NCBI GenBank assembly: GCA_902612915.1
Contig: CACMFH010000002.1
Span: 1-64,000 of the forward strand
Length of the DNA: 64,000 nt
Source: an uncultured SAR86 cluster bacterium
GTDB taxonomy: Bacteria > Pseudomonadota > Gammaproteobacteria > Magnimaribacterales > D2472
Direction of reading: 5' to 3'
Numbering within the stretch: the first letter of the stretch is position 1; each line of letters opens with the position of its first letter. The notes under the pieces are model-generated. The model did no database searches. It was not told the DNA's origin and saw nothing but the letters and a program-made list of their open reading frames with translations. This document shows positions 57,218 to 64,000 of the stretch, one piece after another. Position numbers and translations under genes: made by a program.

Positions 57218-60200
57218 AGATATTTCTTCAATTTTAATAATAGGTGCGGGTCCAATCATTATTGGGCAAGCATGTGAATTTGATTATTCTGGTGCACAAG
57301 CATGCAAAGCTCTTAAAGAAGAAGGATTCAGAGTAATTTTAGTAAATTCTAATCCCGCAACTATAATGACTGATCCACTCTTAGCTGATGCAACATACAT
57401 TGAACCAATTCATTGGGAATCTGTTGAAAAAATAATTGAGAAGGAAAAGCCAGATGCAATCTTACCAACTATGGGAGGACAAACTGCTTTAAACACTGCC
57501 TTAACTTTAGATAAAAAAGGCGTGCTCAAGAAACATAATGTTATCTTAATTGGGGCAAATAGAACTGCAATTGATAAAGCTGAAGATAGACAGCTTTTTG
57601 ATGAAACTATGCAGTCAATTAATTTGGAAACACCCGCATCTGGTATTGCTCATTCAATGAGTGACGCATTGGAAGTTCAAGAAAAAATAGGATTTCCATG
57701 CATCATAAGACCTTCATTCACTATGGGTGGAACTGGCGGGGGGATTGCTTATAACATCTCAGAGTTTAAATCTATATGTGAGAAAGGGCTCGAATTATCT
57801 CCAACAAATGAACTTTTAATTGATGAGTCTTTAATTGGGTGGAAAGAGTACGAAATGGAAGTTGTCAGAGATTGTGAGGATAATTGCATAATCGTTTGCT
57901 CAATCGAAAACTTAGATCCTATGGGAATCCATACTGGAGACTCAACAACCATAGCTCCTGCTCAGACTCTTACTGATAAAGAATATCAGATCATGAGGAA
58001 CGCATCTTTTAAAATTTTAAGAGAAATCGGTGTAGATACTGGTGGGTCAAATGTTCAATTTGCTATTAATCCAGATAATGGAAAAATGGTTGTAATCGAA
58101 ATGAATCCTAGAGTGAGTAGGTCTTCTGCTCTTGCATCAAAAGCAACTGGATTTCCTATCGCAAAAGTTGCAGCGCTTTTATCTGTAGGTTATACCCTTG
58201 ATGAACTAAAGAATGATATTACAGGAGGATTAACTCCAGCATCTTTTGAACCAAGTATTGACTACATCGTTACAAAAATACCTAAATTTGCTTTCGAAAA
58301 GTTTCCTCAAGCAAGTCCAAAACTTACAACACAAATGAAGTCAGTTGGAGAGGTGATGTCTATTGGATCAAACTTTCAAGAATCATTTCAAAAAGCTCTA
58401 TGTAGTATGGAGGAAGGATTAAACGGATTAAACTCATTACGCAATAATGGATCTTTTCCATCAGATGACGAAATAAAAAGTGAGTTAACAATTCCAGGCC
58501 CAAAAAGAATTTTTTATGTGGCTGATGCAATGCGAAAAGGTTGGGATCTAAACAAAATATATTCACTGACAAAAATCGATTATTGGTTCTTAGATCAAAT
58601 TAAGGAATTAATTGATATTGAAGATGAGCTAAAAGAAACTAATATTTCAAATCTATCTAAAGAGTATTTACAAAACGTTAAAGAAAAAGGATTTTCTGAC
58701 AATAGAATAGCAGAGTTACTTGATACAAATGAATCAAAAATTAGGCAAATCAGGAAAAAAAATAATGTAATGCCTATTTTTAGAAGAGTTGATACTTGTG
58801 CAGCAGAATTCGCTACATCAACATGCTACATGTATTCTTCTTATGGAGGTAGTTGTGAGAGTAACCCTACCAAAAATAAGAAAATTCTTGTCCTTGGAAG
58901 TGGCCCCAATAGAATTGGTCAAGGAATTGAGTTTGATTATTGTTGCGTTCATGCATCTATGGCGATGCAGGAGGAGGGATATGAATCAATAATGGTGAAT
59001 TGTAACCCTGAAACCGTATCAACTGACTATGATGTTTCTAATAGGCTGTATTTTGAGCCAATCACTGCAGAAAAGATCTTGGATATCATTGATATTGAAA
59101 AACCAGAAGGAGTTGTTATTCAGTTTGGAGGCCAAACACCTTTGAAACTTGCAGATGTTTTATCTGAAAATGGAGTTAATATCTTAGGCACAAATGTTGA
59201 CGCAATTGATAGGTCTGAAGATAGAGAAAGATTTCAAGAATTAGTAAATAAATTAAATTTAAAACAGCCCTCAAATGCTACTGCAAAAAATGTTGAGGAA
59301 GCACTTGTAAAAGCTGATGAAATTGGATTTCCAATTGTTGTAAGGCCATCTTATGTATTAGGTGGAAGAGCAATGCAACTGGTTAATAATTTAAAAGAGC
59401 TTAATCAGTACTTAAATGAAGCAGTAGAAGTTTCTAATAGCAAACCTATTCTTTTAGATAGTTATCTTACAGATGCAATTGAAGTTGACGTAGATGTTGT
59501 ATCAGATGGAAAAAATATTGAAATTGGTGGGATATTACAACATATTGAACAAGCTGGAATTCACTCTGGTGACTCTGCATGTTCTCTACCGCCATATAGC
59601 TTATCAAGCACAGTACAGGACATCATGAAAGAGCAAGCCATTGATATAGCAAAAGAATTAGAAGTTATAGGTTTAATGAATATTCAATACGCTGTCAAGG
59701 ATGAAAATGTTTTTATTATTGAAGTTAATCCTCGGGCATCAAGGACTGTTCCCTTTATTTCTAAAGCAATAGGTCACTCTCTTGCAAAAGTAGCCTCCAA
59801 AGCAATGATAGGCAAAAGTTTAATACAACAAAAATTTTCTTCAAAACTTCCAAAAGATCTTTCTTTTGTAAAAGAAGCTGTTATGCCGTTTGATAAATTT
59901 CCTCATGTCGATCCTATTCTTGGTCCTGAAATGAAATCAACAGGTGAAGTTATGGGCATTGGTCCAAATTTTGGTGAGGCATATGCAAAAGCTCAAAAAG
60001 GAGCTAACAAGATTCTTAGACGATCTGGTGTGGTATTTATAAGTGTGAAAGCATCAGATAAAAAATATCTTGATAAATTTGTACCTGAAATAATAAATGC
60101 TGGATTTGAAATTGTAGCAACATCCGGAACTTCCGAATATATTAAAAAACTTGGTTTTAATGTAAAAACCATCAATAAGGTAACTGAGGGAAGGCCTCAC

Positions 60201-60416
60201 ATAGTAGATAGCTTGCTTAATAATGATATTGACTTGGTGATCAACACGACAGAAGGCTCACAATCAATTGAAGACTCAGCATCAATTAGACAAAGTGCTT
60301 TAAGAAACAAAATTTTCTGTACAACAACAATGTTTGGCGCATTTGCAATTATCGATGCATTCAAAAGCAAAGAAGAGAATTGGACTTACAGCACGTTACA
60401 AGAAATAAATAATTGA
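57204..60416 (+). CDS. carB: Carbamoyl phosphate synthetase large subunit
   Basis: CarB makes carbamoyl phosphate from bicarbonate, ammonia and two ATP. The 1070-residue protein has two homologous ATP-grasp halves. The first starts [21 protein letters not shown] and contains [17 protein letters not shown]. The second starts [19 protein letters not shown] and contains [18 protein letters not shown]-terminal MGS-like allosteric domain follows (from about residue 935). The frame is uninterrupted and the length is that of E. coli CarB. Confidence 0.98.
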   Translation: MPKRKDISSILIIGAGPIIIGQACEFDYSGAQACKALKEEGFRVILVNSNPATIMTDPLLADATYIEPIHWESVEKIIEKEKPDAILPTMGGQTALNTALTLDKKGVLKKHNVILIGANRTAIDKAEDRQLFDETMQSINLETPASGIAHSMSDALEVQEKIGFPCIIRPSFTMGGTGGGIAYNISEFKSICEKGLELSPTNELLIDESLIGWKEYEMEVVRDCEDNCIIVCSIENLDPMGIHTGDSTTIAPAQTLTDKEYQIMRNASFKILREIGVDTGGSNVQFAINPDNGKMVVIEMNPRVSRSSALASKATGFPIAKVAALLSVGYTLDELKNDITGGLTPASFEPSIDYIVTKIPKFAFEKFPQASPKLTTQMKSVGEVMSIGSNFQESFQKALCSMEEGLNGLNSLRNNGSFPSDDEIKSELTIPGPKRIFYVADAMRKGWDLNKIYSLTKIDYWFLDQIKELIDIEDELKETNISNLSKEYLQNVKEKGFSDNRIAELLDTNESKIRQIRKKNNVMPIFRRVDTCAAEFATSTCYMYSSYGGSCESNPTKNKKILVLGSGPNRIGQGIEFDYCCVHASMAMQEEGYESIMVNCNPETVSTDYDVSNRLYFEPITAEKILDIIDIEKPEGVVIQFGGQTPLKLADVLSENGVNILGTNVDAIDRSEDRERFQELVNKLNLKQPSNATAKNVEEALVKADEIGFPIVVRPSYVLGGRAMQLVNNLKELNQYLNEAVEVSNSKPILLDSYLTDAIEVDVDVVSDGKNIEIGGILQHIEQAGIHSGDSACSLPPYSLSSTVQDIMKEQAIDIAKELEVIGLMNIQYAVKDENVFIIEVNPRASRTVPFISKAIGHSLAKVASKAMIGKSLIQQKFSSKLPKDLSFVKEAVMPFDKFPHVDPILGPEMKSTGEVMGIGPNFGEAYAKAQKGANKILRRSGVVFISVKASDKKYLDKFVPEIINAGFEIVATSGTSEYIKKLGFNVKTINKVTEGRPHIVDSLLNNDIDLVINTTEGSQSIEDSASIRQSALRNKIFCTTTMFGAFAIIDAFKSKEENWTYSTLQEINN

Positions 60417-60427
60417 TTCATTAAAAT

Positions 60428-60436
60428 TGATATAAT
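60428..60436 (+). promoter_or_regulatory. Extended -10 promoter upstream of greA
   Basis: TGATATAAT is an exact TG-n-TATAAT extended -10 element in the 26-bp carB/greA gap. Its last base lies 6 nt before the greA ATG, so a transcript from it would start at or next to the ATG and be leaderless. No good -35 is seen, as is usual for extended -10 promoters. Confidence 0.5.
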
Positions 60437-60442
60437 GCTTGC

Positions 60443-60919
60443 ATGAGCAGAGTACCTATTACCAAAGATGGTGAGATTTCTATAAAAGAAAAGCTTTCAA
60501 ATCTTAAGTTTGTTGAAAGACCTCAGATATCGCAAGCTATTGCTGAAGCAAGAGCACATGGAGATCTTAAAGAAAATGCTGAGTATCATGCTGCAAAAGA
60601 ATTACAAGGTTTAGTAGAGGCCAAGATAAGTGAGATGGAAAGCGCATTAGCTAATGCCCAGGTAATTGATGTAAAAGAAATTCCTGAAACTGGCAGAGTT
60701 ATTTTTGGTTCAACAATTAAAGTTTATGATATCGAGCAAGACAATGAAGTCGTTTATAAAATTGTTGGGAATCTTGAGTCTGATCCTGAAAAAGGACACA
60801 TATCAATTGATACCCCAATTGCAAAAGGATTGGTTGGTAAGTTTGTTGATGACGAAATTAAGATTAATACTCCTTCAGGTGACCTCCACTACGAAATCAT
60901 AGAAGTTAAACACATCTAA
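60443..60919 (+). CDS. greA: Transcription elongation factor GreA
   Basis: GreA rescues backtracked RNA polymerase by stimulating transcript cleavage. The 158-residue length equals E. coli. The N-terminal coiled coil contains EARAHGDLKENAEYHAAKE with the acidic tip residues. The C-terminal FKBP-like domain (GSTIKVYDI, SIDTPIAKGLVGKFVDDE) follows. There is no Shine-Dalgarno before the ATG, consistent with a leaderless transcript. carB-greA-rlmE-ftsH order is conserved in Pseudomonas relatives. Confidence 0.98.
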   Translation: MSRVPITKDGEISIKEKLSNLKFVERPQISQAIAEARAHGDLKENAEYHAAKELQGLVEAKISEMESALANAQVIDVKEIPETGRVIFGSTIKVYDIEQDNEVVYKIVGNLESDPEKGHISIDTPIAKGLVGKFVDDEIKINTPSGDLHYEIIEVKHI

Positions 60920-60923
60920 CTTT

Positions 60924-61484
60924 ATGCATGCAGACAATTGGGCTCAAAAAGCAAAAAAAAAGGGCTATCGTTCAAGAGCTGTCTTTAAATTAGAAGAAAT
61001 TTTAAAAAAAACAAAAATAATAAATTACTCAAATGTTCTTGATCTTGGGTCCTCTCCAGGAGGATGGTCAGAATACATAATCAAAAAATATCCAACTTCA
61101 AAAGTTTATGCAATTGATATCATAGACATGGAACCAATAGACGGAGTTACCTTTTTCAAAGATAGTATTGAAAATTTATATAATTTAGAAGAAATATTAA
61201 AATTAAAAGGTTGTTTTAAACTTGTAATTTCAGATATAGCCCCAAACTTAAGTGGCATAAGTGCAGTTGATAGTGAAAATATTCTTAATTTGAATATGCT
61301 CACTGTAAAGATTGCTAATGATTTTTTAGATTCAAGTGGTTCAATGATAATGAAAACTTTTCAAAATAGTAACTTAAAAACTTTACGAAAAAATATGGAA
61401 TTATCTTTTAAGTTAGTTCAAACTTATAAGCCTGCTGCTTCAAAAAAACAATCAGGTGAAATTTACCTGTATGGAGTAAAATAA
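60924..61484 (+). CDS. rlmE: 23S rRNA 2'-O-ribose methyltransferase RlmE
   Basis: RlmE (FtsJ/RrmJ) methylates U2552 of 23S rRNA. The 186-residue Rossmann protein has RSRAVFKLEEIL, the SAM motif DLGSSPGGWSEYI, ISDIAPNLSG (catalytic Asp), MKTFQ (Lys) and SGEIYLYG (Glu), the K-D-K-E tetrad. It is about 20 residues shorter at the N-terminus than E. coli RlmE. yhbY, often found beside it, is absent. ftsH follows after 3 nt. Confidence 0.96.
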   Translation: MHADNWAQKAKKKGYRSRAVFKLEEILKKTKIINYSNVLDLGSSPGGWSEYIIKKYPTSKVYAIDIIDMEPIDGVTFFKDSIENLYNLEEILKLKGCFKLVISDIAPNLSGISAVDSENILNLNMLTVKIANDFLDSSGSMIMKTFQNSNLKTLRKNMELSFKLVQTYKPAASKKQSGEIYLYGVK

Positions 61485-61487
61485 GAT

Positions 61488-63398
61488 ATGAATAGTTTTA
61501 TGAGAAATTTAGTTGTATGGGTGGTTCTAGGATCTCTCATGGTTTATGTTTTTAATAACATTGAGAATTCATCAGCTAGAGAACAGATTAGTTATAGCCA
61601 GTTTAAACAAGAAGTTCTATCAGACAGGGTTGCTAAGGTAGTCTATAAAGGCGATCAAATGACTATTATTGGAGATCGTTTAGATGGTTCAAAATTTGAA
61701 ACTACTCATCCTATTTTTAAGAGAGATGAAGCAGTCGAAAATGCAATTGAAGAAAATGGCATTATTGCTGTTTATGAAAAAATAGAACAACCCTCATTAT
61801 TTTCTCAATTACTTGTTGGAGCATTTCCAATAATTCTTTTGTTAGCGATATTTTTCTTTTTTATGCGTCAAATGCAAGGTGGCATTTCTGGAAAGGGTGG
61901 ACCTATGTCTTTTGGTCGAAGTAAAGCTAAATTAATGGAAGGCGGAAAAGTCAAAACTACATTTAAGGACGTTGCAGGTTGTGAAGAAGCTAAACAAGAT
62001 GTTCAAGAACTTGTAGACTTTCTTAAAGATCCAACTAAATTTCAGAAACTTGGTGGTAAGATTCCAAGGGGTGTTTTAATGGTTGGCCCTCCAGGTACTG
62101 GAAAAACTTTAATTGCTAGGGCAGTTGCTGGAGAGGCTAAAGTCCCATTCTTTACTATTTCTGGTTCAGATTTTGTTGAAATGTTTGTTGGTGTTGGTGC
62201 ATCAAGAGTAAGAGATATGTTTGATCAGGCAAAAAAACAATCTCCTTGTATTGTTTTTATTGATGAAATTGATGCTGTAGGTAGACATAGAGGGGCAGGT
62301 CTAGGTGGCGGTCATGACGAAAGAGAACAAACACTTAACCAATTACTTGTTGAAATGGATGGTTTTGAAGGTAATGATGGCGTTATTGTAATAGCTGCTA
62401 CAAATAGACCAGATGTTCTAGATCCAGCACTTCTAAGGCCTGGAAGATTTGATAGGCAAGTAGTTGTTGATTTACCAGACATTCGTGGCAGAGAAGCAAT
62501 CTTAAAAGTTCACATGAGAAAGGTTCCTCTTGCTTCAGATGTTGACCCACTAGTAATTGCTAGAGGTACCCCTGGATTTTCGGGAGCAGACCTTGCAAAT
62601 TTAATTAATGAAGCAGCTCTTTTTGCCGCTAGATATTCTGATAAAAAAATTGATCAGTCGCATCTTGATTTAGCTAAAGACAAAATAATGATGGGAGCTG
62701 AAAGAAAATCAATGATATTAAGTGAGGAGCAAAAGAGAATTACCGCATATCACGAAGCTGGACACGCAATCGTTGGTAGGTTGTGCCCGACTCATGATCC
62801 TGTCTATAAAGTCACAATTATTCCAAGAGGAAGAGCATTGGGAGTAACAATGTTTTTACCTGAAGAAGATACCTATATGCAAAGTAAAGAATATCTGCTT
62901 GGAAGAATAGCTACTTTATTTGGTGGCAGAATTGCTGAAAGTATCATTAACGGTAATCAGGGTATCACAACTGGAGCATCAAATGATATTGAAGTAGCAA
63001 CAGGTATTGCAACGAATATGGTAACCAAATGGGGTTTTTCTGATGCACTAGGTACCATTAAATATGGGGAAGATGAGGGCAGTCCTTTCTTGGGAAGGTC
63101 TGTTTCAAATCCTCCGCCTATAAGAAGCGATCAAACTTCAAAATTAATAGACTCAGAAGTCAAAGCTATAATCGATTCATGCTACAAAAGAGCTGAAAAA
63201 TTGTTAAAACAAAATTTAGATAAGCTCAATGTGATGGCTGATGCACTCTTAAAATATGAAACAATAGATGCTGATCAGATCGATGACATTATGGCTGGTG
63301 CCACTCCAAGAGAACCAAAGGGATGGTCAGATGATGATCAACCTAAGGGTAAGTCATCTAAAAAAACTTCAATCAAAGGTGCTGCTGAAGAGTTATAA
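61488..63398 (+). CDS. ftsH: ATP-dependent zinc metalloprotease FtsH
   Basis: FtsH is the membrane-anchored AAA+ protease that degrades regulatory and damaged membrane proteins, among them LpxC and RpoH in E. coli. The 636-residue protein has TM1 (about 5-22), a short periplasmic domain and TM2 (about 105-125). The AAA domain follows with Walker A GPPGTGKT at 200-207 and the second-region-of-homology, then the zinc site HEAGH at 422-426. Both lipid A genes and a heat-shock operon in this window are plausible regulatory targets; that is inference. Confidence 0.98.
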   Translation: MNSFMRNLVVWVVLGSLMVYVFNNIENSSAREQISYSQFKQEVLSDRVAKVVYKGDQMTIIGDRLDGSKFETTHPIFKRDEAVENAIEENGIIAVYEKIEQPSLFSQLLVGAFPIILLLAIFFFFMRQMQGGISGKGGPMSFGRSKAKLMEGGKVKTTFKDVAGCEEAKQDVQELVDFLKDPTKFQKLGGKIPRGVLMVGPPGTGKTLIARAVAGEAKVPFFTISGSDFVEMFVGVGASRVRDMFDQAKKQSPCIVFIDEIDAVGRHRGAGLGGGHDEREQTLNQLLVEMDGFEGNDGVIVIAATNRPDVLDPALLRPGRFDRQVVVDLPDIRGREAILKVHMRKVPLASDVDPLVIARGTPGFSGADLANLINEAALFAARYSDKKIDQSHLDLAKDKIMMGAERKSMILSEEQKRITAYHEAGHAIVGRLCPTHDPVYKVTIIPRGRALGVTMFLPEEDTYMQSKEYLLGRIATLFGGRIAESIINGNQGITTGASNDIEVATGIATNMVTKWGFSDALGTIKYGEDEGSPFLGRSVSNPPPIRSDQTSKLIDSEVKAIIDSCYKRAEKLLKQNLDKLNVMADALLKYETIDADQIDDIMAGATPREPKGWSDDDQPKGKSSKKTSIKGAAEEL

Positions 63399-63407
63399 TT
63401 CTTTCTG

Positions 63408-64000
63408 ATGAACCTAAAATTTGGCACTGACGGTATAAGGGGACCCGTTGAGAGCATAATAACACCCGAAGCTTGTTTGAAAATAGGCCATGCAACAGGT
63501 CTAGTCATGAAAGACCTTGGTTGGGACACTGTTGTTATTGGCAAGGACACGAGAGTCTCAGGTTACATGTTAGAGTCTGCACTACAGGCAGGTTTTATAG
63601 CTGCTGGTGTTAATGTAAATCTTCTTGGTCCAATTCCTACACCTGGAGTAGCTTATTTAACTAAAACATTAAGAAATAAGTTTGGAGTTGTCATAAGCGC
63701 TTCACACAATGATTTTTTAGATAATGGAATTAAAATTTTTAATGAAGATGGCGAAAAGATTTCAAGAGACATCGAAAAAAAAATTGAAAAATATTTATCT
63801 TCAAACTTATCTCCTGTTGAAACTTCTCAAATAGGAAAAGCATATAGATTCGATGAGTCCGGACCAAGGTATATTGAATTTTGTAAATCAACTGTCCCTT
63901 CCGAAATTTCTTTTTCTTCGCTTAGGATAGTTGTTGATTGTGCGAATGGGGCTTGTTATAAAGTAAGCCCAGAAATATTCGAAGAATTAGGAGCTGAAGT
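63408..64000 (+). CDS. glmM: Phosphoglucosamine mutase, N-terminal part
   Basis: GlmM converts glucosamine-6-phosphate to glucosamine-1-phosphate for peptidoglycan and LPS precursors. The frame opens MNLKFGTDGIRGPVES at 63408, 9 nt after ftsH, and runs off the right edge after about 197 codons. VIGKDTRVSGYMLESAL and the phosphoserine loop GVVISASHNDFLDNGIKIF are clear. The usual SASHNP reads SASHND here; the active serine is kept. folP, which lies between ftsH and glmM in E. coli and Pseudomonas, is missing. Confidence 0.96.
   Translation, partial: MNLKFGTDGIRGPVESIITPEACLKIGHATGLVMKDLGWDTVVIGKDTRVSGYMLESALQAGFIAAGVNVNLLGPIPTPGVAYLTKTLRNKFGVVISASHNDFLDNGIKIFNEDGEKISRDIEKKIEKYLSSNLSPVETSQIGKAYRFDESGPRYIEFCKSTVPSEISFSSLRIVVDCANGACYKVSPEIFEELGAE

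Noticed and set aside
58789-58992. A 67-codon frame inside carB in another reading frame
   Set aside because: It is a shadow of carB, which is conserved and uninterrupted across this stretch. The many other short antisense frames in uvrA, valS, dnaK, dapD and dapE are shadows of the same kind.

Overview
The window is a gene-dense, strongly AT-rich piece of a gammaproteobacterial chromosome. G+C is roughly one third by eye, AGA dominates for arginine, and proteins are rich in Lys, Asn and Ile. Gene order is mostly of the Pseudomonas kind: rpsD-rpoA-rplQ-uvrA-ssb, ispB/rplU-rpmA-obgE, smpB/ratA/bamE/fur, grpE-dnaK-dnaJ-dapB, frr-uppS-cdsA-dxr-rseP-bamA-skp-lpxD-fabZ-lpxA-lpxB-rnhB-dnaE, and carA-carB-greA-rlmE-ftsH-glmM. 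Short proteins, almost no intergenic space, overlapping stops at convergent ends and frequent TTG/GTG starts suggest a streamlined marine lineage of the SAR86 type. That placement is an inference, not proven here.

Layout. 1-1697: end of the S4/alpha operon (rpsD partial, rpoA, rplQ). 1694-4513: uvrA (-), divergent from ssb, which leads an operon with a crotonase-family gene and an Old Yellow Enzyme gene (4581-6982). 6979-9652: ispB-fabA-fabB (-), coupled by 1-nt overlaps. 9742-11351: rplU-rpmA-obgE. 11343-12531: rpsT, tmRNA and smpB (-). 12583-15162: a DUF3429 membrane protein, a sodium-dependent transporter and ratA (+), then bamE (-). 15251-19975: fur, then grpE-dnaK-dnaJ-dapB behind a sigma-32-like promoter. 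20016-39007: an 18-gene rightward block from rpsB to a second crotonase-family gene. It covers translation factors, UMP kinase, undecaprenyl phosphate, phospholipid and MEP-isoprenoid steps, outer-membrane assembly, lipid A, RNase HII, DNA polymerase III alpha and tRNA lysidine synthase. 39004-55942: shorter divergent and convergent units: leuA; holD-like and rimI; a glutathione peroxidase; elaA; pepA-valS; lptF-lptG; an RDD protein; a peptide transporter; and map-glnD-dapD-dapE. 56096-64000: carA-carB-greA-rlmE-ftsH and the 5' part of glmM.

Functionally the window is nearly all core machinery: translation and ribosome rescue (SmpB plus tmRNA), protein folding, outer-membrane biogenesis (BamA, BamE, Skp, LpxA/B/D, LptF/G), replication and repair, diaminopimelate synthesis (dapB, dapD, dapE), and fatty-acid and isoprenoid synthesis. 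I found no mobile element, prophage, CRISPR array, defence island, tRNA or rRNA gene, and no convincing new multi-gene system. Points worth a second look: a valyl-tRNA synthetase without its C-terminal region, a very short DapB, a divergent HolD candidate without holC in its usual place, a Fur with no cysteines, a calcium-loop-like insert in BamA, an S2 leader with a TTG start, a possibly leaderless greA, an unrecognised lysine-rich 42-residue ORF, and convergent genes that share stop-codon bases.
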